Shown: positions 9,601-20,600 of the stretch, in pieces
Numbering within the stretch: position 1 is the stretch's first letter
Layout: each line of letters opens with the position of its first letter
Origin: Hahella sp. HN01
Lineage (GTDB): Bacteria > Pseudomonadota > Gammaproteobacteria > Pseudomonadales > Oleiphilaceae
Reading direction: 5' to 3'
Length of the DNA: 64,000 nucleotides
NCBI RefSeq assembly: GCF_018986435.1
Contig: NZ_JAHMIN010000025.1
Location: 48,469 to 112,468, forward strand
Translations under genes and position numbers: made by a program
Notes under the pieces: generated by a model
Seen by the model: only the letters and a program-made list of their open reading frames with translations
Told to the model about the DNA's origin: nothing
The model's database searches: none

Positions 9601-11301
9601 CTGGATCGCAAGGCGCTGGCGTCGCTGCGGCAAGGCGAGCGCCTCGGCGTGACCACCGCCTTCACCGCGCCGCAAAGTCCCCTGGAAACGCTGCTGGCGC
9701 ATCTGTGGAGCGAGATTCTGGGACGGGATCAGGTCGGCGCCAACGACAACTATTTCGCCCTGGGGGGCGACTCCATCAAAGCCATCCAACTGGCGTCCCG
9801 GCTGCATCGGGAAGGCTGGAAAATAGCCATCAAAGATCTTTTCGCCAATCCGACCATCGCGGCGCTGGCGCCCTGGGTCACGCCGCTGGAGCAACGCCAG
9901 GATCAGGATTGGGCGGCTCCGCAAGGCCCGGTTCCCCTCACCCCGGCGCAGAGTCGCTTCTTCCGGGAACATAGCGAGAATCCGCGCCGCTTCAATCACG
10001 CGCTCCTGCTGCGCAGCGAGCAGCCTTTGTCCGCCTCGGCGCTACAGGCGGCCCTGGACGGGATTTACGCCACCCACGAATCCCTGCGTCTGCGCTTCTT
10101 ACGGGACGACGACAACCGCTGGATGCAGGAAGCCCTGCCCCTGGACGAGGCGCCAGGAGTGCGACTACGGGACATCGATCTCAGGGACAGCAAAGACCTT
10201 CCCTCTGCGTTGATTCAGGAGGGCGAAAAGCTGCATGCCGCGATGTACCCGGAAAACGGACGCCTGTTCGCCGCCGCGCTGTTGCGCCGCCCGGACGGCG
10301 ACCGATTGCTGCTGGCGGCGCACCATCTGGCGGTGGACGGCGTGACCTGGCGCATTCTGCTGGATGACCTGCTGCAAGGCTACGCCCAGGCTTGCGACGG
10401 CCAGTCCGTGAACTTGCCGGAAGCCCCCGGCTTTACGCGCTGTGCGGCGCAACTGGCCCGTTTCGGCGGCAGCCGCGAACTGCAGGCGGACATCCCCTAT
10501 TGGGCGGCGCTGGAGGAAACCCATGATCTCGACGCCTCCGATAGCGAACCTTGTCGCTATGGCGACGCCCTGACTCTGACCCGGGAATTAGACCCGGAGC
10601 TGACCCAGGCGCTGCTGACCGCCGCCAATCAGGCTTACAACACTACGCCGGAAGACCTGCTGCTGACCGCCCTGGCCCGCGCCATGGCGCTCACCGACAG
10701 CGCGGCGGTCAATCTGTGCCTGTTGATGGAGAGCCACGGCCGCGACCTGCTGGAGACGGATCTGGACCTGTCCCGCTGCGCCGGCTGGTTCACCAGTCTG
10801 TGGCCGCTGTCCCTGACCTTGCCCGGCGACCGAGAACTGGCCTATCAGATCAAATCGGTGAAAGAGAGCCTGCGCCGCGTTCCCCGCAAGGGCGCGGGCT
10901 ACTCCCTGCTGCAGGAATTCGGCGGCGACGCCGCCGCGGCGTTGCGCTTCAACCTGCAACCGCAGATCAGCTTCAACTACCTGGGACAGCTCGACGCGCC
11001 TCTCGCTGACGCCAGCCTGCGCTTCAGTGATGAGCCCAGCGGCGACTGCGTTCCACCCGAAGCGCCGCGTCCCTGCGCCCTGGAGATCAGCGCCATGGCC
11101 CTGGGCGGACGCCTGCGCCTGCAGCTTTGCATTGATCGGGCGCGGCCTCTGCTGGACGCCGATGTCCTGCTGACCCGCTGGAGCGAACAATTAGCGCATT
11201 TGGCTGAACACTGCCTGGGCTGCGCGGGAGCTACCGTCACGCCCTCGGATTTGACCTATTCTGATATCAGCCTGGATGAGCTGGAAGGAATCATTTCATG
11301 A
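6670..11301 (+). CDS. NRPS2: C(DCL)-A(Gln)-T-E
   Basis: 1543 residues. The N-terminus (KKDIKNIYPLTPVQEGM) is typical of an acceptor COM region and of DCL-type condensation domains, in agreement with the E domain of NRPS1. The C-domain active site HHILLDG lies at about H145. The A domain (about 480-985) carries YTSGSTGVPKG and code DAQDLGVVDK (Gln), identical to module 1. The carrier Ser is about residue 1035. The E domain has HHLAVDGVTW near H1218, ESHGR and FNYLGQLD. The tail (TPSDLTYSDISLDELEG) looks like a donor COM helix for NRPS3. The predicted role is addition of a second D-Gln. Two short AT-rich patches (7941-8003 at the C-A junction, 9461-9540 near the A-domain end) break the otherwise GC-rich codon use and may mark recombination joints. 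Confidence 0.95.
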   Translation: MTVTKKDIKNIYPLTPVQEGMLFHALLEPESSAYFQQTAWRLRGELDADAFEQAWRLLAQRHDLLRTLFSHQQSDQPLQIVLHQLPPHIERQDLRHIDSLRADAYCRHFRDNERRQGFDLTQGPLWRISLLRLEDNLWEVVWSHHHILLDGWSYGLLLSELLATYRSLCKDEDAEAQLNLTPTPPFSRYARWLAAQDQDASAQYWRTYMEGFTEPTEPPFRKYHADAQPESAELSFQLSRGQTERLQSLCAQHGITLNALLQATVATLLARCCDQEDVAFGTVVSGRPADLAGVENMVGPFINTVPCRIRVAPDYSLLQLAQTLQQRHLASAPHHYYPLAKIQAAAGFAGQDQGLFNLVMAVENYPVDALVKRAADQSDLGFTVEDVFSFEKTHYDFDLQFMPGERLQGKLIYNRSRYEPAYVESIPLIFQTIIESFCSNIEVKIAAIPLLSEASLELLRDVCEGLSWRPDSDTLIDRFLRQAQASPQRIAVSDSDSDAQLSYEALREAANRLARRLAEQNVADDEPVGLCTSRSVNLAVGALGILSAGGAYLPLDIAQPEARLRQQIVDSGLRVIVADNATLAALRDIDAGAPVQILALPDADQHLEAAPELELQRTLRPDQLAYVIYTSGSTGVPKGVAVEHRNVVNLNDALWDIAYRRYSRPVNVALLANAVFDASVQQLFPALLHGHRLLVVDQDTRQDAARLTDLFIQQRITLSDCTPTLLALWLPELARRSDELALDTLLVGGEALPSALAQAVGEALPAVRLINVYGPTECCVDATAYVIDSKRLPHSPYVPIGQPLRNTRTWVLDRHGAPVPAGVPGEIVLAGAGVSRGYLNRPELNGEKFVFLASPCSASGAVRFYKSGDRGRWTMDGALEFLGRMDDQVKVRGHRIELGDVESHLRSHPDVEQAAALLVAPDSENTAASAELIAYIVLKQEVGADTLRRYLQERLPKYMLPSGYVALDALPLNASGKLDRKALASLRQGERLGVTTAFTAPQSPLETLLAHLWSEILGRDQVGANDNYFALGGDSIKAIQLASRLHREGWKIAIKDLFANPTIAALAPWVTPLEQRQDQDWAAPQGPVPLTPAQSRFFREHSENPRRFNHALLLRSEQPLSASALQAALDGIYATHESLRLRFLRDDDNRWMQEALPLDEAPGVRLRDIDLRDSKDLPSALIQEGEKLHAAMYPENGRLFAAALLRRPDGDRLLLAAHHLAVDGVTWRILLDDLLQGYAQACDGQSVNLPEAPGFTRCAAQLARFGGSRELQADIPYWAALEETHDLDASDSEPCRYGDALTLTRELDPELTQALLTAANQAYNTTPEDLLLTALARAMALTDSAAVNLCLLMESHGRDLLETDLDLSRCAGWFTSLWPLSLTLPGDRELAYQIKSVKESLRRVPRKGAGYSLLQEFGGDAAAALRFNLQPQISFNYLGQLDAPLADASLRFSDEPSGDCVPPEAPRPCALEISAMALGGRLRLQLCIDRARPLLDADVLLTRWSEQLAHLAEHCLGCAGATVTPSDLTYSDISLDELEGIIS

Positions 11302-14300
11302 TAAAAAAGGAAAACCTCAAGGACCTGTATCCCTTGTCCCCCATGCAGGAAGGCATGCTCTATCAAAGCCTGCTGCATCCCGACGCGCCGGTGTATCACG
11401 AACAGGCGCTGTACCGGCTGCGCGGCGAGCTGCGGGTGGATCTGCTGGAGCAGGCCTGGGAGCGGTTATTCCAGCGTCACGATATCCTGCGCGTCCAGTT
11501 CATCGCCGAGAAAGTGTCCCGTCCTCTGCAGGCGGTGCTGCATCACCGGGTCGGCGAGTTTCATTACAGCGACTTGCGCACGGCGTCGCCGGATTTTCAG
11601 AAGGAACTGATTCGTCAGGCCCAGGCGGAAGACCGCCAGCGCAGTTTCGATCTGCAACGGGAGCCGCTGATGCGCATGCGGCTGCTGCAACTGGCGGACG
11701 ACCGCCTCGCCCTGTTATGGAGCCTGCACCATATCCTCATGGATGGCTGGTGCCTGAGCCTGCTGCTGCGGGACTTCACCCTGATTTATGACGCCCTGGG
11801 CGAAGCGCGCCCGCTGGACTTGCCCGCGCCGCCGCCCTACAGCCGTTACATTCAATGGCTGGAGCGCCAGGACGCGACCCAGGCCCGAAACTATTGGCGC
11901 GGGCAACTGGAAGGCTACCATCAGGCCGCCCAGGTCCCACGGCAGCAGACCCTCGCGCCCGCCAGCGCCGGCAAACGCACCTTCACTCAGGCGCTGCCCA
12001 AGACGCTTAGTGAGCGCGTGCGACAGGCCGCTGCAGACTGGGGAATGACGCCGGGGGCCATTCTGCAGGCCGCCTGGGGCGCATTGCTGGCCCGCTACAA
12101 CGATTGCGACGACGTAGTGTTCGGAACCCTGGTGTCAGGGCGTCCGGCGGAGCTTCCCGGGGCCATGGAAATGGTGGGGGTCTTCATCAACACCCTGCCG
12201 TTGCGTTTGCGCGTCGGTCCCGACGTCACCCTGCGCGAACTGGCCCAGGCCACGCAATTGCGTCTGCTGGAGGCGGAGTCGCGCCAGTATCTGCCGTTAA
12301 GCGAGGTGCAACAGCTCAGCCCTCTCGGCAAAGATCTGATCACCCATCTGTTCGCCTTCGAGAACTATCCCGCGCCGGCGCAACCGGACGGGGCTTTCCG
12401 CGACGCCATTCAGGTGGAAAGCATCAGCAAGCACGAAGACATTCCCTACGATTTCGGCGTCACCGCCACACCGGAGCATGGCCCACAGGGAACGACGCTG
12501 GTGATGCGCTACCTGTACAACCCGGCGCAGTTCGAAGGCGCCTTCGTCGAGCGTCTGAGCGGACACTATGAGCGCCTGTTGCGCCAGGGACTGGGCGCGA
12601 GCGGGGATGTGACCTCACCGCCGCTGCAGCAAATAGACCTGCTGGATGCAGCCGAGTACGACCGCCTGCGCGCCTTTCAGGGCGAGACTTATCCGTTGCC
12701 CTCTTGCGACAGTTATCTGGATCTGTTCGAGCAGGCCGTCGCCGCCGCGCCGGACAGCATAGCGGTGGAAGACGGCGAGCGTCGCATCAGCTATCGCGAG
12801 CTGGACGAACGCGCCAACGCCCTGGCCGCGTTGCTGCAGGAGCGCTATGACGTGGGTGTGGAGGACCGCATCGGCGTCGCTCTACCCCGCAGCGCCGCCC
12901 TGCTGATCGCCGAACTGGCGGCGGGCAAAGCCGGCGCGGCCTTTGTTCCGGTAGACCCGGACTATCCGCCCGAGCGCCGCCTGCGCACCTTCCAACAGGC
13001 GCAATGCAAACTGGTGATCGGCGACGCCGAGGAAGCCGCATTGTGGGGCGAATACAAGCTGTGGCGCGAGCATAGCCAGATTCCCTTCATCCCCCTGGAC
13101 TCCCTCGCCCCCAACAGCCGTCGCGCCCAGGCGCCGGTTCGCGCCTGTGGGTTGCGCAGTCTGGCCTACGTGATCTTCACCTCCGGCTCCACGGGGGAGC
13201 CCAAGGGCGTCATGCTGGAGCATCTGGGCCTGATCAACCTGATCCAATGGAGCCGCCGACAGTTCGGCATCCAGGCGGACAAACGCACCACCCTGCTGGC
13301 GTCGCCAGCGTTCGACGCTTCCGTCTGGGAGTCGCTGCCGTCGCTGTGCGCGGGGGCGACCATTGTGATCACGCCGGACGCAATACGACGGGATGTAGGT
13401 CCTCTGTGTCAATTTCTGCATGAGCAGCGCATTGATATCTCTTTTCTGCCTCCCGCCTTGTGCGAGGAGGCCTGCGTCAGCTTTCCGCACCTGCTGCAGA
13501 ACATCGTGCTGCAGTCCGGCGGCGACACCCTGAAAGGCATCCGCAACGGCGGCGCCAGCGACCACATCAAGGTCTCGAATAATTACGGACCCTCCGAGTT
13601 CAGCGTGTGCGCCACGTCCTGCTATCTGGCGCCCCAAGAGCCCAGCCCCTATCCCATCGGCAAGCCCATCGCCAACGCCGAGGCGTTGATTCTGGACCAC
13701 CAGCAGCGCCTGGCGCCGTTGGGCGCGGCGGGAGAAATCGCCTTGAGCGGACCTTCTCTGGCGCGAGGTTACTGGGGACGCGCGGATCTCACCGCCGCGC
13801 GCTTCGTGGCGCATCCTTACAAGCCCGGCGAGCGGGTGTACCTGACCGGGGACAAGGGCCGCTGGCGCGAGGACGGCAATCTGGACTTTCTCGGACGCAT
13901 CGACGACCAGTTATCCGTGCGCGGACATCGCGTGGAGCCGGCGGAAATCGAACACTTGCTGTCCCGTCATGAACACGTGCGCGCAGCAGCGGTGGCGGCG
14001 ACCCGGGGTGCGGACGGACACACGCTGCTGGCGGCCTTCGTCACGCCACGCAGCGCGGAAGATTCCCCCCTGGACCTGGACGACATCCGCCAATGGCTGG
14101 CCCGGCAAGCGCCTGCTTACATGACTCCCGCCATTCTGAGGGAGCGGGAGCGCCTGCCTTTGAACGCCAACGGCAAACTGGATCGCAAGGCCCTTGAGCG
14201 CGAAGCGGAGCAACTGCGCGCGGAAGCGCCTTACGAAGCCCCGCAGACGGAAACGGAGAAGCAGGTGGCGGAGATCTGGAGTCAGGTGCTGGATCGTCGC

Positions 14301-14594
14301 CCTATCGGCCGCAACGATCATTTTCTGGAGCTGGGCGGGCATTCCCTGAGCGCCACCCGCGTCCTGTCGCAGCTGCGCGGACGCCTGCAGCGTGACCTGC
14401 CGCTGACGCTGCTGTTCGACAAGCCAACGCTCAAGGATCTGGCCGCCGCCATTGATGCGCTGGCGACCGCCGCAACGCCGGCGTCCGAGAGCGGCATTCG
14501 TCGCGTCGACCGCTCGCGCTACGCGGTGGGCGCGCCAAAACCGGAAACCCAGACCCCGGAGACGCAGGACCCCGCCGCGGCGGAGTCATCCTGA
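11298..14594 (+). CDS. NRPS3: C(DCL)-A(unusual code)-T
   Basis: 1098 residues, overlapping NRPS2 by four bases (ATGA). The N-terminus KKENLKDLYPLSPMQEGM is again of DCL/acceptor COM type, as expected after an E domain. The C-domain active site HHILMDG lies at about H144. The A domain (about 465-960) has FTSGSTGEPKG. Its code reads DAWFLSNVCK, which is two positions (6 and 9) away from the Leu code DAWFLGNVVK. The carrier Ser is about residue 1016 in LGGHSL. After it comes a roughly 45-residue tail, Pro/Ala/Thr/Glu-rich with an IRRVDRSRY stretch, probably a linker or docking tail. There is no E domain, so the third residue should stay L. An aliphatic side chain is my guess; the exact substrate is open. 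Confidence 0.93.
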   Translation: MIKKENLKDLYPLSPMQEGMLYQSLLHPDAPVYHEQALYRLRGELRVDLLEQAWERLFQRHDILRVQFIAEKVSRPLQAVLHHRVGEFHYSDLRTASPDFQKELIRQAQAEDRQRSFDLQREPLMRMRLLQLADDRLALLWSLHHILMDGWCLSLLLRDFTLIYDALGEARPLDLPAPPPYSRYIQWLERQDATQARNYWRGQLEGYHQAAQVPRQQTLAPASAGKRTFTQALPKTLSERVRQAAADWGMTPGAILQAAWGALLARYNDCDDVVFGTLVSGRPAELPGAMEMVGVFINTLPLRLRVGPDVTLRELAQATQLRLLEAESRQYLPLSEVQQLSPLGKDLITHLFAFENYPAPAQPDGAFRDAIQVESISKHEDIPYDFGVTATPEHGPQGTTLVMRYLYNPAQFEGAFVERLSGHYERLLRQGLGASGDVTSPPLQQIDLLDAAEYDRLRAFQGETYPLPSCDSYLDLFEQAVAAAPDSIAVEDGERRISYRELDERANALAALLQERYDVGVEDRIGVALPRSAALLIAELAAGKAGAAFVPVDPDYPPERRLRTFQQAQCKLVIGDAEEAALWGEYKLWREHSQIPFIPLDSLAPNSRRAQAPVRACGLRSLAYVIFTSGSTGEPKGVMLEHLGLINLIQWSRRQFGIQADKRTTLLASPAFDASVWESLPSLCAGATIVITPDAIRRDVGPLCQFLHEQRIDISFLPPALCEEACVSFPHLLQNIVLQSGGDTLKGIRNGGASDHIKVSNNYGPSEFSVCATSCYLAPQEPSPYPIGKPIANAEALILDHQQRLAPLGAAGEIALSGPSLARGYWGRADLTAARFVAHPYKPGERVYLTGDKGRWREDGNLDFLGRIDDQLSVRGHRVEPAEIEHLLSRHEHVRAAAVAATRGADGHTLLAAFVTPRSAEDSPLDLDDIRQWLARQAPAYMTPAILRERERLPLNANGKLDRKALEREAEQLRAEAPYEAPQTETEKQVAEIWSQVLDRRPIGRNDHFLELGGHSLSATRVLSQLRGRLQRDLPLTLLFDKPTLKDLAAAIDALATAATPASESGIRRVDRSRYAVGAPKPETQTPETQDPAAAESS

Positions 14595-14663
14595 AGACGG
14601 AAGAAAACAGACAACAACCATAACGACAACCCAAAGAACATAATAACGAGCAAGTACGCCGCC

Positions 14664-17600
14664 ATGACCGAAGCTTCCACCGCCGTACAGATTTATCAAT
14701 TCCCCCTGTCCTTCGCCCAGGAGCGTTTGTGGTTCCTGCACGAATTCGAGGGGGACAATGTCGCCTACAACATCAGCGCCGCCCTGCAACTGGAAGGCCC
14801 CCTGGACCACGCCGCACTGCAGCGGGCGCTGGATACACTGATCGCCCGCCATGAGATTCTGCGCACCCTGTTCGTCAGCGACGGCGGCCTGCCGACCCAG
14901 CGGGTATTACCGTCCCTGCACATCGCCATCGAGCGCGTGTGGTTCGCCGACAGCGACCTGGAAGCCCGTAAAGCCCGCGCCCAGGCGTACTTCGTGGAGA
15001 AGAACCGCCGTCCCTTCGATCTCACTCAGGGGCCGCTGCTGCGCGCCACTCTGGTGGAGCTGGACAGCAGTCGCGCGCACAGCCTGAGCTGGTTGAACCT
15101 GTGTATTCATCACATCATCGCCGACGCCTGGTCCGTGGGCGTGATCGTGCGGGAGCTGGCGGCCCTGTACCGCGCCGCCCTGCGCCATCGCCCCTGCGAA
15201 CTGCCGCCGCCGGCGCTGCAGTATGCGGATTTCGCGGTATGGCAGCGGGAGCGCCTGCAGGGCGACCTGCTGCAACAGGAGCTGGACTTCTGGCGTCAAC
15301 AGCTACAGGGTGCGCCAGCCCTGGTGAATCTGCCTCTGGACTACCCCCGCACCCAGCAGCCGTCGCCGGATGCGGACTACGTGCGCATCGACCTGCCCGC
15401 GCGTCTGGCGCATCAGGCCCGGCATTTCGCCGGCGCCTCCGGGGCCAGCCTGTATATGGTGCTGCTGGCGGCCTTCAACGTGCTGATCGGTCGTCTCAGC
15501 GGCCAGCAGGACGTGGTGGTGGGCAGCCTGATCGCCAACCGCAATCAGGCGGATGTGGAGACGCTGGTGGGCTTCTTCGTCAACACCCTGCCTCTGCGTT
15601 GCGATCTGGCCGATGATCCCAACTTCCGCGATCTGGTGCGCCGGGTCAAACACACCGCCCTCAGCGCTTACAATCACCAGGACCTGCCCTTTGAGCGCAT
15701 GGTGGAGGCGCTGCAGCCGGAGCGGGATCTCAGCTTCCCGCCGTTGATCCAGTTGCTGTTCGTCCTGCAGAACGCGCCCATGGACGCCTTCGAACTGGAA
15801 GGGGTGCAGGTGACGCCGCTGCGTCTGCCGCAGCCCGGCCAGATCCGCTTTGATCTGGAGGTGTACGGCGAAGAAGACGCCGACGGCTTCCATCTGGACT
15901 TCTGGTTCCGCTCCCAGCTGCTGCACAAGGACTCCGTAGAGCGTATGGCGCGCCAGTATCTGACGCTGCTGGAGGCGGCGCTGAACCAGCCGCAGCGACC
16001 GGTGATGGGACTGCCCATGCTGGATCGCGACCAACACGGCGAGCTCAGCCGCGGCTTGTTTATGGAGGCGCAGCCTTACCCCGACACGCTTTGCATTCAT
16101 CATTTGTTCGAGCGCCACGCCGAGCTGCATCCGGAGCTGACGGCGGTCATGCGAGACGGCCGTTCTCTCAGCTATGGCGAGCTGAACCGCCGCGCCAATC
16201 GCCTTGCCCATCTGCTGATCGCCCGCGGCATCAAGCTGGAGGACCGCATCGGCGTCTGCCTGGATCGCTCGCTGGACATGGTGGTCGCCCTGCTCGCCGT
16301 TTTCAAAGCCGGCGCCGGCTACGCGCCTCTCGATCCGGCCTACCCCACGGAACGCATCGCCTACATGCTGGAAGACAGCGGCGCGCGTCTGACGCTGACC
16401 CAGCAGGCCGCCAGCGGGCGTCTGCCGGAGCATGTCGCCACGTTTATGCTGGACGATCTGGAAACCCTGACCGCTGGCTGCGAGGACAGCAATCCTCAGC
16501 GTTCTATGGCGGCGGACAATCTGGCCTATGTGATCTACACCTCCGGCTCCACCGGTCTGCCCAAAGGCGTGGCGATTGAGCACCGCTCTGTCGGGGCGTT
16601 GATTCACTGGGCGCAGACCCAGTATCACCTTGAAGAATTGGAGGAGGTGCTGGCCACCACGTCCATTTGCTTCGACCTCTCCGTGTTTGAGATTTTCGTT
16701 ACCCTGTGCAGTGGCGGCCGCGTCCATCTGGCGGACAATATGACCGCGCTGGCGGAGCGCGCCGGCGATCTGGAGGTCTATTCCAGGGTCAGTCTCATCA
16801 ATACGGTGCCATCCGCCATTCAGGCGCTGTTGCGGGCCAACGCCGTGCCGCCCCAGGTGCGCACGGTGAATCTGGCGGGCGAGCCCCTGAAGCAGGAACT
16901 GGTGGAGCAGCTCTACGCATTGCCGCATATCCGTCGCGTCTATGACCTCTACGGTCCGTCCGAGGACACCACCTACTCCACCTGCGCCCTGCGACGCCCC
17001 GGCGGCAAAGCCAACATCGGACGCCCCATCAGCAATACCCTGATTCACATCATCGACGAGAACCTGCAACTGGTTCCCCGGGGCGTGGCGGGTGAATTAT
17101 TGATCGGCGGCCGCGGTCTGGCGCGGGGCTACCTGGGCAAGCCGGAGCTGACCGCCCAGCGCTTCATCGCTAACCCGTTTTCCGGCGATCTCAGCGAGCG
17201 TCTGTATCGCACCGGAGATCTGGTGCGGGTGAACAGCGACGATCAACTGGAGTATCTGGGGCGTATCGACCAGCAGGTGAAAGTGCGTGGATTTCGTATA
17301 GAACTGGGAGAAATTGAATCCTGTATCAATGAGTTACGGGACAATAGTAAGAAACTGGTTAAAGACTGTGTGGTGTCGGTGATCAAGGACGACAGCCTGG
17401 GTCCCTACCTGGCCGCCTACGTCGTAAGCGCGCCCGGGCGCAGCATCGACGCGGATGATCTGAAACGACGGCTGGCGCGCCGCCTGCCCGGCTACATGGT
17501 TCCCGAGGCGATCATTACGCTGGACGCCATCCCCCTGACCGCCAACGGCAAGACCGACCGCAAGGCGCTGCCGATTCCCCAGCGCAGCGCCCGCGAAACT

Positions 17601-20600
17601 GAGTATGTGGCGCCCGGCAATGGGTTTGAGCAGGCGGTGGCCGATGTATGGGCGGAAGTACTGCAGCAAGAGGTCATCGGAGTACGTGACAACTTCTTTC
17701 AACTGGGCGGCCACTCCCTGTTGGCGACTCAGATTATCGCCCGCCTCAACCAGCGCTTCGGCGCCGGCCTGACCGTGCGCAACCTGTTCGAATGTCCCAA
17801 TGTGGCGGAACTCGCCGCCCTGGTGCGCGAACGCAGCGCCGCCGCCATGGAGACCCCCGCGGAGAAAGCCATCCGTCGCGCCCCCAGCGGCGGCGCCCGC
17901 AGCGCTTCATTAGCGCCCGCGCAGATGCGTCTCTGGTTCCTCAGCAAAATCGACGGCGGCAGCAGCGCCTACAACCTGCACATGACTGTGCGCATCAATG
18001 GCGAGCTGCATGCGGACCGTTTGCAGGAGGCCTTCGCCTGCGCTTCGGCGCGCCATGAGATTCTGCGCACCACCTTCCATGAAGACGAGGCCCTGGGGGC
18101 GGATGGCGCGCCCTATCAACGCATTCACCCGGAACTTCCCTGCGAGTTTCTCCGGGCCAGCGTGGAATCCCACCCGTCCGATCGACGGGAGGCCGAGGCG
18201 GAACGGCTGGCCGTGGAAGCGGCGCAGACGCCTTTCGACCTGAGTCGCGGCCCCCTGGTGCGGGTACTGCTGGTGCGGCTGGCGCCGCGTCGCCACGTCA
18301 TGTTGCTGGCGATGCACCACATCATTTCCGACGGCTGGTCCATTGGCGTCCTGTTTAACGAAGTGAAGGCGTTCTATCAGGCCATCAACCCGGAAACCTT
18401 CACCCTGGACGCCGCCGCGACGCTCAGCCTGCCACCCCTGTCCCTGCAATACGCCGACTACGCCGCCGAGCAGATTTTGCGTCTGGAGCGGCCGGAAGCG
18501 CAGCGGCAACTGGAATACTGGCGCACGCAACTGGCGGACGCGCCGCCCCTGCTGGAATTGCCCCATGACCGTCCGCGCCCGACGCAGGCGGATTTCGCTG
18601 GCGACACCTTGCCCTTTCATATCGACAGCGGCCTCACTGCGGCATTGCGCCGTTTCGCCGACGCCGCCGGCGCCAGCCTGTTCATGGTGAGTTGCGCCGC
18701 CTTCGCCGCCCTGATGAAGGTGTACAGCCGCCAGCGCGATATCGTCATCGGCGCGCCGGTGGCGAACCGCACCCGGCCCGAGCTGGAGCCGCTGATTGGC
18801 TTCTTCGTGAACACCCTGGCGCTACGCATCCGCAGCAAGGAAAACTTTACTTTCAATGAGTTATTGAAGGAAGTTAAAACCGTTTCTCTAGACGCTTATG
18901 AGCATCAGGACCCGCCTTTCAACAAAGTGGTGGAGTCACTGGAGCTAGACCGCGCCCTCAATCACAACCCGTTGTTCCAGGTGATGTTCGTGTTGCAGAA
19001 CGCCCCAACGGTGACTCGGGAAACGCCGGAACTGGAAATCACGCCGTTCCCGATTCGGCAGCAGCGCGCCGCCTTCGACCTGTTGTTCTCACTGACCGAA
19101 TCCCAGGGACAGATGCACGGCGAGGCGGTCTACAACCGCACCCTGTTCGACCGCGCCAGCATCGAACGCATGCTGGAGGTATATCTGAGCCTGCTGGAGC
19201 TTTGCGTCAACCGCCCGGATGAACCGGTGCTGGGCCTGCCCCTGGCGGCGCCGGCGGAAATTCCCGCCCATCCGGCTCAGGGGGCGACGCCGCTGCCCGC
19301 CCTGATTCAGGATCAATGTGAACGCACTCCGGATCTGGAAGCCTTGAGCTGGAGTCCCCAGGCCGGCGCGCTGACGGATTGGTCCCGGCTCAACTCCCAC
19401 GTCAGCTACGGGGAATTCGCCCGTCTCGCCAATCAGGCGGCGGACTGGCTGCGGGAACAAGGCGTGGCGAGCGGCGATGTGATTGCGCTCTGGCTGCCCC
19501 GCAGTCCCGAGCTGTTCGTGCTCAAATACGCGGCGCTGAAAATGGGCGTCGCCTACACACCCATCGATCCTGAGTTCCCGTTGCCCCGGGTGCGGCAGAT
19601 GGTGGAAAGCGCCGCTCCGCGCCTGCTGGTGACAGTGAACGCGCAGCATGGCTGGGAGGACACGCCCTGCGCCATCGCGCCGCTGCCGCAACTATGGGCG
19701 CAACTGTCCCTTCGCCGCGCGGAACCGCCGCCGCTACCGGACCCGGACTGCGTCGCCTATATTTTGTACACCTCCGGCAGCACCGGCGTTCCCAAAGGGG
19801 TCGCCATGCCCCAGCGCGCCCTGAGCAATCTGGTGGTCTGGCATCGTCAGCATCCCCGTCTGAGCGCGCCGGCGCGCACCCTGCAGTTCGCCGCCGTCGG
19901 CTTCGACGTCTGCTTTCAGGAGTTCGCCGCCACTCTGGCCTGCGGCGGCTCCCTGGTGTTATGTCCGCCCCGCTTGCGGCAGGACCCGCGCGCCTTGATG
20001 GCGTTTATCCGCGCGCAAGGGGTGGAGCGTCTGTTTCTGCCCTTCGTCGCCTTGCAGCAACTGGCGGAGACCCTGACTGAGGACCAGCCCGGCAATAACG
20101 CCATCGTCAGCGACAATCTGCGCGATGTGATCACCGCCGGCGAGCAGTTACAGATCTCCGCGCCGGTGCGTCGTTTCTTCCGGGAGCGCCCGCACTGTCG
20201 CCTGCATAACCACTACGGCCCCACCGAGGCCCATGTGGTGAGCGCCCTGCAACTGGATGATCAGCCTGACCGCTGGCCCGTCCTGCCCGGCATCGGCGCG
20301 CCCCTGTGCGGCGTGCAACTGCATATTTTCAACCCACTGGGACAACCTGTGCCCGCCGGCGCCCCCGGCGAGCTGTACATCGGCGGCGTGTGTCTCGCCC
20401 AGGGCTATGTCGGACGCGACGACCTCACCGCCGAACGTTTCATCACCACCACGCTCATGAGCTCCCACGGCGAGATCAGTCAGCGCCTGTACCGCACCGG
20501 CGATCTGGCCCGCCGCACCGCGCAAGGCGAGTTCCTGTATCTGGGACGCATTGACGAGCAGGTGAAAATACGCGGCTTCCGGGTGGAGCCCGGCGAAGTG

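Noticed and set aside
15303..17069. Minus-strand open frame of about 590 codons opposite NRPS4
   Set aside because: Same codon-bias effect; the plus strand has complete C and A motifs across the region.
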